Of a stretch of DNA of 41,870 bases, positions 23,889 to 36,906 are shown piece after piece. Under the pieces are notes generated by a model. It did no database searches. It saw only the letters and a list, made by a program, of their open reading frames with translations, and was not told where the DNA came from. Positions within the stretch are counted from its first letter, which is position 1, and every line of letters begins with the position of its first letter. Both the position numbers and the translations under genes were made by a program. Source of the stretch: Treponema sp. (GTDB taxonomy: Bacteria > Spirochaetota > Spirochaetia > Treponematales > Breznakiellaceae); NCBI GenBank assembly GCA_009787695.1, contig WQSW01000013.1:12076-53945 (forward strand). Reading direction: 5' to 3'.

Positions 23889-26068
23889 TGATGCAAAAAG
23901 TAACACTCATCGTCGCCGGTAAAGAATTGATTCTTGAGACCGGCAGAATCGCAAGGCAGGCGGGAGGCGCTGTCTTTGCACAATATGCAGGCTCGGCTGT
24001 TATCGCTACAGTCTGTTCATCTCATGATTCAATCGAAGGTCTTGATTATGTACCTCTTACCGTAGATTACAATGAAAAATATTATGCCGCAGGTAAAATC
24101 CCCGGCGGTTTTATAAAAAGGGAAAGCCGGCCTAAAGACAAGGAAATACTTGTTTCAAGATTAATAGACAGACCCATGCGTCCGCTTTTTGATAAAGCTT
24201 TCGGGCGCGAAATTCAATTGATCCCAACAACTCTTTCTACAGATCAGGTGAACCCCCCGGACATTCTTGCAATCATCGCTTCATCTGCCGCCGTTCATAT
24301 TTCTGACATTCCTTTTAACGGTCCTGTTGCAGGGGTGCGTGTTTGCCAAGTAGAAGGCGAGCTTATTGTAAACCCTACTTATGAGCAGATAGAAAAATCC
24401 ACAATGGAAATTGTGGTAGCAGGCACTAAAGACGGTATCACTATGGTGGAAGGCGGAGCGAAGGAAGTAAGCGAAGAGCTGATGATTCAAGCGCTCGACA
24501 AAGCCCATGCAATGATAAAAGAATTTTGCGCTCTTCAGGATAAGTTACGCGAAATTGCAGGGAAAGAAAAACTCCCCATTTTAAAATTGTCATATTCTCT
24601 GGAAAATGCAGATGCAATAAGAGCTGAAGCTTTTCCTAAATTACAATCCGCCTGTTTCCTTCCTACAAAACATGAAAGGCATGACGGCATTAAAGCTGTT
24701 AAAACAGAAATGGCAAATCTTTATGCAGAGCAGCTTGAAGATGAAAAACAAAAAAAACTTTTTAACGCTTTATTTGAAGAAATGGAATACGAAATCCTCC
24801 GCACATCAATTTTAAATAACGGCAAACGTGTAGACGGCAGAGGGCTTGAAGATATCCGCAATATCAATTGCGAGATAGGAATCCTTGCGCGCACTCACGG
24901 CTCTGCGCTTTTTACAAGAGGTGAAACTCAGGCGCTTGCAGTTACAACTTTGGGCACTGTTTTTGACGAGCAGATTTTTGATGATATCGAAGGCGACAAG
25001 CGCGAAAACTTTATGCTGCATTATAATTTTCCGCCCTACTCTGTAGGAGAGGTCGGCAGGACAGGAACAGGACGGCGTGAAATTGGGCACGGTCATCTTG
25101 CGCTGCGCTCCTTAAAAGCGATGATCCCTTCTAAAGAAGAATTCCCTTATACAATAAGGGTGGTTTCAGAAATTATGGAATCAAACGGCTCTTCTTCGAT
25201 GGCATCCGTTTGCGGCGGCACTCTTTCCATGCTTCATGCAGGCGTTCCAATGAAAAAACCGGTTGCAGGTATTGCAATGGGATTAATCACTTCAAGTTCA
25301 GGCGATAGGTTTGCAGTGTTATCTGACATTCTGGGAGAAGAAGATCATCTTGGAGACATGGACTTTAAAGTTGCAGGAACTAAAGACGGTATTACCGGTT
25401 TCCAAATGGATATAAAAATTGCAGGGGTAAGCCCTGAAATTATGAGCAAAGCGCTCGATCAGGCAAAAAGAGGCAGACTGCATATACTTTCCATTATGAA
25501 CAAATGTATTGATAAACCTGTCGATCAGATCAGCGAATACGCACCGAAAATTATCACCATAAAAATTGATGTTGATAAAATCGGCGCTCTTATCGGAACA
25601 GGCGGAAAAAATATCAAAGCGTTATGCGAACAATACTCTGTAAAAATTAATACCGAAGATGACGGAACAGTCACTATTTACGGAAAAAACACAAAGGATG
25701 CAGAAGAAGCAAAAGCAGCTGTTATCAGCGTTGTTTCCGATCCCGAATTAAACAGGGTGTATAACGGTGTTGTTAAAAAAATTATGGAGTACGGCGCATT
25801 TGTAGAAATACTTCCGGGAAAAGAAGGGCTTGTGCATATCAGTAAACTTTCAAGGCAAAGAATTGAAAAAATATCTGATGTAATAAAAGAAGAAGGACAG
25901 GTGATACCTGTTAAATTAATTGAAATTGATAAATTAGGAAGGTTGAGTCTTTCTTACATTGATGCAATCGATCCTGACGGCGCACCTGCTTCCCGCGCTC
26001 CTTCGGAAGGGCATGGGCGAAGCGAAAGAGAACGCCCGCGTCCGAACAGGAATGGTCCGCGCCATTAG
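23888..26068 (+). CDS. pnp: Polyribonucleotide nucleotidyltransferase (PNPase)
   Basis: This 726-residue exoribonuclease degrades RNA from the 3' end with phosphate and takes part in mRNA turnover. Two RNase PH-like domains are present (about 1-230 and 310-550; the second has FFRGETQ-like FTRGETQALAV and GRREIGHGHLALRSL). A KH domain follows (about 555-615, with IGALIGTGGKNIKALCEQ) and then an S1 domain (about 620-695, with EYGAFVEILPGKEGLVHIS). The last 25 residues are an Arg/Pro-rich tail. The start is MM; the first ATG overlaps the rpsO stop. A 12-bp perfect hairpin lies just beyond the stop. Confidence 0.97.
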   Translation: MMQKVTLIVAGKELILETGRIARQAGGAVFAQYAGSAVIATVCSSHDSIEGLDYVPLTVDYNEKYYAAGKIPGGFIKRESRPKDKEILVSRLIDRPMRPLFDKAFGREIQLIPTTLSTDQVNPPDILAIIASSAAVHISDIPFNGPVAGVRVCQVEGELIVNPTYEQIEKSTMEIVVAGTKDGITMVEGGAKEVSEELMIQALDKAHAMIKEFCALQDKLREIAGKEKLPILKLSYSLENADAIRAEAFPKLQSACFLPTKHERHDGIKAVKTEMANLYAEQLEDEKQKKLFNALFEEMEYEILRTSILNNGKRVDGRGLEDIRNINCEIGILARTHGSALFTRGETQALAVTTLGTVFDEQIFDDIEGDKRENFMLHYNFPPYSVGEVGRTGTGRREIGHGHLALRSLKAMIPSKEEFPYTIRVVSEIMESNGSSSMASVCGGTLSMLHAGVPMKKPVAGIAMGLITSSSGDRFAVLSDILGEEDHLGDMDFKVAGTKDGITGFQMDIKIAGVSPEIMSKALDQAKRGRLHILSIMNKCIDKPVDQISEYAPKIITIKIDVDKIGALIGTGGKNIKALCEQYSVKINTEDDGTVTIYGKNTKDAEEAKAAVISVVSDPELNRVYNGVVKKIMEYGAFVEILPGKEGLVHISKLSRQRIEKISDVIKEEGQVIPVKLIEIDKLGRLSLSYIDAIDPDGAPASRAPSEGHGRSERERPRPNRNGPRH

Positions 26069-26079
26069 AGGCTGTTTTT

Positions 26080-26110
26080 CCGTTAAAGCGTGAAGCAAAC
26101 GCTTTAACGG
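26080..26110 (+). terminator. Perfect 12-bp hairpin between pnp and dut
   Basis: CCGTTAAAGCGT (26080-26091) pairs without mismatch with ACGCTTTAACGG (26099-26110) around a seven-base loop. It starts 11 bases after the pnp stop. It is followed by TAAAAATAAATTT, not a T-run, so it may be a weak terminator, an RNA-stability or processing element, or an operator. The strength of the stem makes chance unlikely. Confidence 0.55.
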
Positions 26111-26152
26111 TAAAAATAAATTTCTTGTTACAGAAAAATAAAAGGAACAGGA

Positions 26153-26611
26153 ATGGAAGCCGAAACTTCAGAAGAAGTAATCATTAAAATTTTAAAAACA
26201 GATCCTCGTGTTATTCTTCCGCAGTATGAAAGCGAAAGCGCATCCGGTATGGATTTAAGAGCGTTTCTTACTAACGATATAACAGTGCCCCCGCTTGGAA
26301 GAGTGAAAATTCCAACAGGTTTAAAAATAGAAATTCCAAAAGGCTTTGAAGCGCAGGTGCGTCCGCGTTCAGGATTGGCAATTAAAACAGGGCTTACAGT
26401 TCTTAATTCTCCCGGCACTATCGATTCTGATTACAGAGGGGATTTAGAAATAATTTTAATTAACTTAAGTAATAGTGAAGTTATAATAAAAGATGCACAA
26501 AGGATAGCACAGCTTGTTATAGCACCTGTTAAACGTGCTGTTATTAAAGAAACTAATGAACTTTCTGTAACAATAAGAGGTACAAATGGTTTCGGATCAA
26601 CAGGGGTTTGA
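26153..26611 (+). CDS. dut: dUTP diphosphatase
   Basis: This 152-residue trimeric enzyme hydrolyses dUTP to dUMP and pyrophosphate, keeping uracil out of DNA and supplying dUMP for dTMP synthesis. All five family motifs are present: SGMDLRA (I), PRSGLAIKTG (II), PGTIDSDYRGDLE (III), RIAQLVI (IV) and RGTNGFGSTG (V). In motif V the usual second Gly is Asn. AAAGGAACAGGA precedes the ATG. Three bases separate its stop from the lptF start, so it leads the dut-lptF-lptG-tgt-HEAT-murB run, possibly with transcription entering from pnp past the hairpin. Confidence 0.96.
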   Translation: MEAETSEEVIIKILKTDPRVILPQYESESASGMDLRAFLTNDITVPPLGRVKIPTGLKIEIPKGFEAQVRPRSGLAIKTGLTVLNSPGTIDSDYRGDLEIILINLSNSEVIIKDAQRIAQLVIAPVKRAVIKETNELSVTIRGTNGFGSTGV

Positions 26612-26614
26612 TTT

Positions 26615-27921
26615 ATGTTTATAATCGGAAAAATATCTGCATCACAATCAGATTCACTGGAAAGCAAACGATATATTTCCCCGACTATTTTTCGTTATAT
26701 ATTAACAGAAATGCTTTTTTCTTTTCTTATTTGTTTCTTTTTTTTCTTTTTTATTTTTTTTGTAAATCAAATTCTTTTAATGGCAAAGGAAGTACTTACA
26801 AAAAGAGTTCCTTTTGATCAGGTTGCGCTTTTAATTCTTTATTCGCTGCCTACCGTAATTGCAATGTCAGCTCCGTTTGCTTCTCTTGTTGGAACACTTA
26901 TGACAGTGGGGCGTTTAACATCAGATAATGAAATTCTTGTTATGCTTTCATCAGGGCTTTCTTATAAAACTGTTTTTTATCCTGCAATAACAGTCGGTAT
27001 ATTAATTTCTCTTTTATCATTTTTTACAAATGATGTTTTGCTTCCTGCAGGAACCGTGCAGTTTAATAAATTGTGGCGAAAAATATTGGTTTCAACTCCC
27101 GCTATTGAATTAAAAGAAAATACTGTAAAAAGATTTCAAGATACGGTAATTGTGACAGGCGGTGTTACAGATAATGTGATTAATAATATTTTGATAATGG
27201 ATAAAACTAATGACGGCGAGCGCCGGATCATTATGGCAAATTCAGCTGAATTAAAAGACGGCGGAAAAGAAGGTTTAAGCTTAGACCTTGAAAAAGCTTT
27301 TATTCATTCATCAAAAGAAATGTTAAGACAAGATTATGATTATGCACTGTCAGATGTGCTTCAGTATTGGGTTTCTAACGAAGATATTATAAATGCTCCT
27401 ACAAGCGTAAGCCCGCGTGAAATGAGTTCGCGGGATGTTCAAACGCAAATTGTAAAAAGAAAAGGAGACTTGGCAGTAAGGGTAAATGACAGAAAGAGCA
27501 GGCTTTTAAATCATGCATACAATTTTGAATCTGCTCTAAGAGCGGGACCAATATCAGAAGCGTGGAATCGAAGAAATTCTCATATATCAAATTTTACACG
27601 CGATATAACAGCGATTGAAGCTGTAAAAAAAGACAGAAATCTAACTGTTCATATAATAGAAATATACAGAAAATTTTCAGTTCCTTTCGGTGCATTTTGT
27701 TTTGTTTTTCTTGCAGTCTCTCTTGGATTAATGGCAAAAAAAAGCGGACAAACAGTAGGCTTTATTTTTGGAAATATTATCGCAGTTCTTTACTGGTCTA
27801 TGCTTTTTATAGGTCAGACTATGGGTTTACGAGTCGGAACTCCGCCTTTCTGGTCAATGTGGCTTCCTAATATTTTATCGCTTGCAAGCGGTATTATACT
27901 TGCAATTATCAAGGTAAGAAA

Positions 27922-27925
<4 letters not shown>
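26615..27925 (+). CDS. lptF: LptF/LptG-family permease (first copy)
   Basis: This 436-residue inner-membrane protein belongs to the YjgP/YjgQ family. In LPS-bearing bacteria LptF and LptG with the LptB ATPase extract lipopolysaccharide from the inner membrane. The family start IFRYILTEMLFSF and a very hydrophobic segment (about 33-58) are followed by further TM segments to about residue 140, a periplasmic beta-jellyroll region (about 145-320) and three C-terminal TM segments. The extra N-terminal residues and a coil rich in charged residues (about 275-340) are longer than in the second copy. No good ribosome site is seen; coupling to dut is likely. Which copy is F and which is G is assigned by order only. 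Many treponemes lack classical LPS, so the cargo may be another glycolipid. Confidence 0.85.
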
Positions 27926-31555
<3,630 letters not shown>

Positions 31556-31569
31556 TTATCGGATTACTT

Positions 31570-32523
31570 ATGAGTATAATTAAAATAAAAGAAATAATCG
31601 ATCAATGTTTAATAAATAACCCTTGCAGCATTAGACTTTTTTTTGATGAGCCAATGAGATCGCATACTACTTTTAAAGTAGGAGGAAATGCAGATTGTTT
31701 GGTGCGCCCAATCGGCGAAGGTTTTACCGCATTTTGTATTGAATTATTAAATAACGCAAATGCTGAGAAAATACCAGTTTTCATTTTAGGGGGAGGGGCA
31801 AATATCGTTGTTTCAGATAAGGGAATTCGCGGAATTGTGATTGACATGAACGGATGGAAAGACGATGTTTGCCGCACAGAAAAAGGAAAAATAATTTTTA
31901 AAAGCGGAACAAAGATTGATGATGCGGCTATCATAGCAGGAAATGCAAGTTTATGCGGACTTGAGTTTCTATCAGGAATGCCCGGCACAATAGGAGGGGC
32001 TGTCTGGATGAATGCGCGCTGTTACGGCAGTGAGGTAGCAGATGTTTTAGGCTGGGTTGAAATAATCGTAAAAGAAAAAAATAAATATGTAATTAAAAAA
32101 ATTAATGTTAAAAAAAAAGATTTTGATTATAAAATAAGCCCTTTTCAAAAAATGGATTGTATAATAATAAAAGCCGCATTTAAATTAAAAGACGGTGATA
32201 AAGAAGAAATATTTGCCGAGATGGAAGAAATAAAAGAAGATCGCCAAAAAAAAGGACATTACGATTTTCCCTGTGCAGGCTCTGTTTTTAAAAACAATAA
32301 AGATTTCGGTAAACCTGTAGGGAAGATAATCGATGAATTAGGTTTAAAGGGATTTCAAATAGGCGAAGCGCAGGTTGCACCTTTTCATGGGAATATAATT
32401 ATCAATACTGGAAATGCAAAAGCTGCGGATATTCGCATACTGACAGAAGATATTGCTAAGAAAGTAAAAGATGCTAAAGGTTTTGTACTTGAACCAGAAA
32501 TTATTTTTGTTGGTGAGTGGTAG
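31570..32523 (+). CDS. murB: UDP-N-acetylenolpyruvoylglucosamine reductase
   Basis: This 317-residue FAD enzyme reduces UDP-GlcNAc-enolpyruvate to UDP-MurNAc with NADPH in peptidoglycan synthesis. HTTFKVGGNADCLVRP and LGGGANIVVSDKGIRG bind FAD. FLSGMPGTIGGAVWMNA is the family core, and the catalytic Ser lies in CAGSVFKN. The C-terminal segment with APFHGNIIINTGNA contains the usual last domain and the EPEI end that carries the catalytic Glu. The length is normal for a MurB. It lies 14 bases after the HEAT gene, ending the run before convergent genes. Confidence 0.95.
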   Translation: MSIIKIKEIIDQCLINNPCSIRLFFDEPMRSHTTFKVGGNADCLVRPIGEGFTAFCIELLNNANAEKIPVFILGGGANIVVSDKGIRGIVIDMNGWKDDVCRTEKGKIIFKSGTKIDDAAIIAGNASLCGLEFLSGMPGTIGGAVWMNARCYGSEVADVLGWVEIIVKEKNKYVIKKINVKKKDFDYKISPFQKMDCIIIKAAFKLKDGDKEEIFAEMEEIKEDRQKKGHYDFPCAGSVFKNNKDFGKPVGKIIDELGLKGFQIGEAQVAPFHGNIIINTGNAKAADIRILTEDIAKKVKDAKGFVLEPEIIFVGEW

Positions 32524-32538
32524 TTAAAAAAGAAAAGT

Positions 32539-33360
32539 TTAAATTTCAGTTTTCACATTGATATGTTTCGCGACTTTTTCGATCAATTCGCTGTCTTTAA
32601 AAGGTTTTACCATAAAATCACAGGCTCCCAAAGATATGGCTTCTTTAATATTAGCAAGCGTCCCCGCAGATGTCAGCATCATGATCGGGGTATGTTCGTA
32701 TCCTTGTAATTCGCGTATCATGGGAATAAGTTCAAATCCGTTATGAACAGGCATCAAATAATCAAGCAGGATTATATCGGGCTTTCTTAATTTTAAAAAA
32801 CTCAATACAGCCTCTGGTTTGCATATAGTATGCACTATATAATTATCGCTTAAAATTCTTTGAATTGTTTTTAATATAGTGACCGTATCGTCAACGGCAA
32901 GGACGCGCGGTTTTCCGTCATCTTCTTTTTCATTTTCTGACTTGCTCTGTGCCACATGCCTTTCGATACATTCTACAAGATTTATTGTTTCAACCGGCTT
33001 AATTAAATAATCCACCGCACCAAGTGCAAGCCCTTTAATCACGCTCTCCGTGTCATTATTGTTTGTAAAGAAAATAACCGGTATATCGGAATAACGATTA
33101 TCCGCTTTTAATGTTTTAATTATTTCATATCCGTTAACAACCGGCATACTTATATCTAAGAGAATTATATCGGGTTTGATTTTTTCCAGAATTTTAAACA
33201 TTACCGCAGATGACTCTGCAGGATATAAATCATGATACCTCGACAGCCTTCTTTTGAGTGTTATTAAACTGGTAGAAACATCATCAATATAAATAATTTT
33301 CAAACGCCCTTTTTCGCTGTCGGTATCTGATTCTGCAAACATCAATTGTGCATTTTCCAT
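32539..33360 (-). CDS. Tandem-receiver response regulator without output domain
   Basis: This 273-residue protein consists of two receiver domains, about residues 20-140 and 150-270. Each has a phosphorylatable Asp, in IILLDISMPVVNGYE and IILLDYLMPVHNGFE, and the conserved Lys in FLIKPVE-like LIKPVET and MVKPFKD. No DNA-binding, cyclase or other output domain is visible, so it probably works as a phosphate relay or by protein contact. It is encoded six bases after the hybrid kinase gene on the same strand, so the kinase is its likely phosphodonor. It converges with murB, with a 15-base gap and no obvious terminator. Confidence 0.88.
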   Translation of the reverse strand: MENAQLMFAESDTDSEKGRLKIIYIDDVSTSLITLKRRLSRYHDLYPAESSAVMFKILEKIKPDIILLDISMPVVNGYEIIKTLKADNRYSDIPVIFFTNNNDTESVIKGLALGAVDYLIKPVETINLVECIERHVAQSKSENEKEDDGKPRVLAVDDTVTILKTIQRILSDNYIVHTICKPEAVLSFLKLRKPDIILLDYLMPVHNGFELIPMIRELQGYEHTPIMMLTSAGTLANIKEAISLGACDFMVKPFKDSELIEKVAKHINVKTEI

Positions 33361-33366
33361 AAAAAC

Positions 33367-36300
33367 CTATCCTTTTAGTTTCTCAACGATTTCTTCAAAT
33401 TGCATTCTGTCAATGCTGTCTCGCAGCCAGCCGATAAGATCATTATCAGACTCGTATCTGTATTTCTCCAATTCAGTCATTGCTTTTTCCGCCCCGCCCA
33501 TATCATAGTCATTGCAGGCTTTAATTAATTTATGTAATTGTTTGATATCAGGTTTATCTGATAAAGGCTTTTCGCTTTCCGAGTTTATGTTTGTTAAAAT
33601 TTCTTTAATACCGCTAACAAGATTCCTTGCGTTTTCCATGAATGTGCTGTGATTTTTATTTATAAATTCCATATCGCCTGACATCCCCGCTTCTTCAAGG
33701 TTTTTTGCTTCTTCGGCAATCTGTTGTGCGAAAACATCAAAGCTGATTCCTTTAATTCCGTGAACTTTTATTATATATTCTGTAAGTGTATCCTCGCTTA
33801 CTGTTTCAATAGTATCAAGCATCGAACTTACACCGGCAGCGTATGAACGCAAAACATCAAAGAAAATTTTATCATTACCGTCAAAACGCTTAAACCCTTT
33901 TTCTATATCTAACCCTTTAATTTCTATGCCAGAGAATATTGAATCTGAAAACAGCGGTTCTAAAGGTTTTTCATTTTTTTGCTGCTTTTCATGTGCTTGT
34001 TTTCTTGCTTCATCTATAACTTCCTGCGGCTGCTTATCCCGTACATAAGTGTTCATAATAACATTTAACTGGCGCATATCAATCGGTTTTGAAATAAAAT
34101 CATTAAAATTATTCTGCATAAATATATCAGCCTTTCCTCCGACTGCGTTAGCCGTCAATGCGACAATCGGCTCTTTATATCCTGCTTCCCGTATACGTCT
34201 GACAGTTTCTATGCCGTCCATTCCCGGCATCATGTGATCCATAAAAATTACATCATATACATTCCCGTTTTGAATTTTTCTCAGCGCGTCAGCACCGCTG
34301 TTTGCAGAGTCGATTTCCTTTAGTGCGTAAGGCAGTATTAAACCTTTGGCGACATATATATTTGTATCAACATCATCAACGATAAGAACTCTGCCGTAGG
34401 GCATCGGCTCAATGGAGACTTGTATTTTTTTTATATATGCACTGTTATACATGCGGAATTTATTTAAGTTTTCCGCCATTTCGCTGCCTATCACATCGGA
34501 ATTAACTTTCCCTTGAAGCAGATGGATAGTAAATACAGAACCTTTACCAATTTCACTTTCTACAAAAATCTTTCCGTCCATCATATTGATCAGATTGCGT
34601 GTAATGGGCATGCCAAGCCCTGTGCCTTCTTTAGTGCTGTTCGCTTCCTGATTGAATCTGGCATATTCTTCAAAGAGTTTTTCCACCTGCTCTTTGGTCA
34701 TTCCATGTCCCGTATCTTTTACAGTGAATATAAGTAAAACTTTATCGCCGCTTGTTTTATTATCATCAATTGCGGCAGACAGGGTTACTTTGCCTGCCTC
34801 TGTGTATTTAAAAGCGTTACTCAGTAAATTGTTAAGTATTTGTTTTATGCGCAGCTCATCACCTAACAAAGTGACAGGAATGTTTTCATCTACATTAAGT
34901 TCAAATTCAATTATCTTACTGCCTATCCGCGTCATATTTAGCCGAACGGTGTCGCTGATCATACTTGCAAACTCATAATTTTTTTCCAGCAATTCAAGTT
35001 TGCCAGATTCTATTTTTGAAAGATCAAGAATATCGTTGATAATACTCATCAGCATATCACTTGATGAGTAAATCTTTTCAAAGGCTTCCACGGCATCAGG
35101 TGCAAGGTTTTCATTTCGGAGCTGGATTTCCGTGATGCCGATAATCGCATTCATTGGAGTACGGATTTCATGGCTCATGGTACTAAGGAAAGTACTCTTG
35201 GCTTTATTTGCCGCGACAGCCGCCTCGCGTTGTTCTTCGGCTTCCCTTTCACGCGCTTTCTGTTCCCTTAAATCCCTGATAAAACCTGCAACAAGGTAAT
35301 CGTCTTTGTATGAGATACGCACAAGAGTTCCTTCACATTCTATTAATTCTCCGTCAGATGCTTTATGTATCCATTCACTTTGAATTAATTCAGCCTCAAA
35401 CGCTTTCTTGATTAAAAAGGAAAGCTTCTCATCTGACTTTCTTCCGTCAGGCTGATATTCCGGAGAAAAAAATTGAAAATTATTAAGACATTCTTTTTTA
35501 CTTGATAATTTAAAAATTCTAACCAGTGCCTGATTGCAATAAGTTATATTTAAATTTTTATCCCATAACATGGCACCGAAAGGCGTAGCGTCAAGTATGG
35601 CGTGCATAAGTTCATCCATGTTCTTTAATCTTTGTTTGGCTATCTCATGCAATTTTTCTTCTTCGTTTATTCGTTCTTTCAGAGTTGTAACCATAGTATT
35701 CAGCGCGCCTGAAAGCTGTCCCAGTTCGTCATTACTATGTACCGTTATTTGATCATCAAGATTACCGTCTGCAACCCGCACTGCAAATTTGGTAATTTTA
35801 CGGACAGGTATGCTAATCCTGTTTCCAAGAATACTTGCCGCAATGGTAAAAATACTTATGATGCCAAGAGAACAAAGCAGTATTATGAGTAAAACCTTGT
35901 TTGTTTCTCTTGTTTGAAGATCCATAGGCATTGTGTTTGCCCACATACCGATTGTTTCTCCGTTATAATCTTTTATGGGCCAATATAATGTCATATACTG
36001 AGATCCGAAAAAATCGCTTTGAACGATAATATTCTCACCTTTTTTTAATACTGTGTCTGTTATGCGATCATCCTCAAGTTTTGCGCCGTTGTTTCGTCTG
36101 CCGGTTCTGTCTTTTAAACTGGTCATTAAAGTAATGTCATTTTTATAAAGGGAAAAATGTATACCCGTCAAATTGTACAGATTATCAGCATATTCTTCTG
36201 AGGCGATGTTTAAACCCAAAGATAAAGCGCCGATTAAAATACCGTCTTTATAAATCGGCGAAAAACAATTGATAGTGTATGGAACAAGGGCAGTCTCATC

Positions 36301-36768
36301 AAAAAAAAATCCAGAGGATATTTGCCCTTTAAGCGCCGATTGAATAACCCTACGGCTTGAGATGTCATCTTCCTTTAAGTCTGAGTGGCTTCTGAAAATG
36401 ACAATGCCATTGGAATCGGTAAAAGAGATCGAATCAATTTCACGGCTGAGCCATGATATATAAGTATTTCGCCTGATACTTTCTGTATCCGACCTTTGCA
36501 CAGCATCCGCAAGGTCAGGCAGCGAAGTGAGAAGCTCAGTTTCCTTTAATAATCTGTCTTCATCCTGCTGCTGCATTCTTTTTATCATAGACTGTATGGC
36601 TGTCAATTCTTTCTGTATAGTGAAATCAAGCAGCCTGCTCATCAAAATTATGGTTATACATAATATTGTTAAACCGGACGCTATTACACCTGACACGGCG
36701 ATTAGTATTATTTTACCGGAAATATTGAGTTTCATGCAATTTGATTTAAATTTAGTATCAATCATCAA
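33367..36768 (-). CDS. Hybrid sensor histidine kinase with Cache-like sensor, HAMP, PAS, receiver and Hpt domains
   Basis: This 1133-residue membrane protein contains a full phosphorelay. TM1 is at about 15-45, followed by a periplasmic Cache-type sensor to about 290, TM2 (about 292-315), HAMP (with NRISIPVRKI), and a PAS domain (about 385-500). The HisKA motif SHEIRTPMNAI has its His near 532, and the ATPase shows NNLLSNAFKYT, DTGHGM and GTGLGMPITR. A receiver follows with the phospho-Asp near 842 (VIFMDHMMPGMDG) and an Hpt domain with His near 1003 (KVHGIKG). The start is uncertain: ATG 36768 lies only 12 bases after a TATAAT, while ATG 36735 is an alternative. Neither has a clear ribosome site. 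Its partner is the tandem-receiver protein. Confidence 0.92.
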   Translation of the reverse strand: MMIDTKFKSNCMKLNISGKIILIAVSGVIASGLTILCITIILMSRLLDFTIQKELTAIQSMIKRMQQQDEDRLLKETELLTSLPDLADAVQRSDTESIRRNTYISWLSREIDSISFTDSNGIVIFRSHSDLKEDDISSRRVIQSALKGQISSGFFFDETALVPYTINCFSPIYKDGILIGALSLGLNIASEEYADNLYNLTGIHFSLYKNDITLMTSLKDRTGRRNNGAKLEDDRITDTVLKKGENIIVQSDFFGSQYMTLYWPIKDYNGETIGMWANTMPMDLQTRETNKVLLIILLCSLGIISIFTIAASILGNRISIPVRKITKFAVRVADGNLDDQITVHSNDELGQLSGALNTMVTTLKERINEEEKLHEIAKQRLKNMDELMHAILDATPFGAMLWDKNLNITYCNQALVRIFKLSSKKECLNNFQFFSPEYQPDGRKSDEKLSFLIKKAFEAELIQSEWIHKASDGELIECEGTLVRISYKDDYLVAGFIRDLREQKAREREAEEQREAAVAANKAKSTFLSTMSHEIRTPMNAIIGITEIQLRNENLAPDAVEAFEKIYSSSDMLMSIINDILDLSKIESGKLELLEKNYEFASMISDTVRLNMTRIGSKIIEFELNVDENIPVTLLGDELRIKQILNNLLSNAFKYTEAGKVTLSAAIDDNKTSGDKVLLIFTVKDTGHGMTKEQVEKLFEEYARFNQEANSTKEGTGLGMPITRNLINMMDGKIFVESEIGKGSVFTIHLLQGKVNSDVIGSEMAENLNKFRMYNSAYIKKIQVSIEPMPYGRVLIVDDVDTNIYVAKGLILPYALKEIDSANSGADALRKIQNGNVYDVIFMDHMMPGMDGIETVRRIREAGYKEPIVALTANAVGGKADIFMQNNFNDFISKPIDMRQLNVIMNTYVRDKQPQEVIDEARKQAHEKQQKNEKPLEPLFSDSIFSGIEIKGLDIEKGFKRFDGNDKIFFDVLRSYAAGVSSMLDTIETVSEDTLTEYIIKVHGIKGISFDVFAQQIAEEAKNLEEAGMSGDMEFINKNHSTFMENARNLVSGIKEILTNINSESEKPLSDKPDIKQLHKLIKACNDYDMGGAEKAMTELEKYRYESDNDLIGWLRDSIDRMQFEEIVEKLKG

Positions 36769-36780
36769 AAAATTGTTTAT

Positions 36781-36809
36781 ATTATACCATGTTTTGTCTT
36801 ATATATCTA
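36781..36809 (-). promoter_or_regulatory. Sigma-70-type promoter for the hybrid kinase operon
   Basis: On the minus strand TAGATA (36809-36804, four of six consensus bases) is followed after 17 bases by a perfect TATAAT (36786-36781). Transcription would start near 36774, six bases before the ATG at 36768. That would be a nearly leaderless mRNA if this start is right. Confidence 0.6.
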
Positions 36810-36813
36810 GAAG

Positions 36814-36834
36814 AAAGAGCTCCGATGGCTCTTT
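36814..36834 (-). terminator. Hairpin terminator of the acsC-acsV-rdgB-helicase run
   Basis: On the minus strand AAAGAGC, a seven-base loop and GCTCTTT form a seven-bp stem (36834-36814) that continues as TTTCTTCT. It lies 73 bases after the helicase stop and just before the promoter of the hybrid kinase gene, which is where a transcript end is expected. The T-run is imperfect. Confidence 0.5.
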
Positions 36835-36906
36835 ATAATCCGGTAATTCCAAAAACTTTTTTTCGGAAGAGCCGGCAGACTTTATTTAGAAAATAGTAAT
36901 AAAAAA

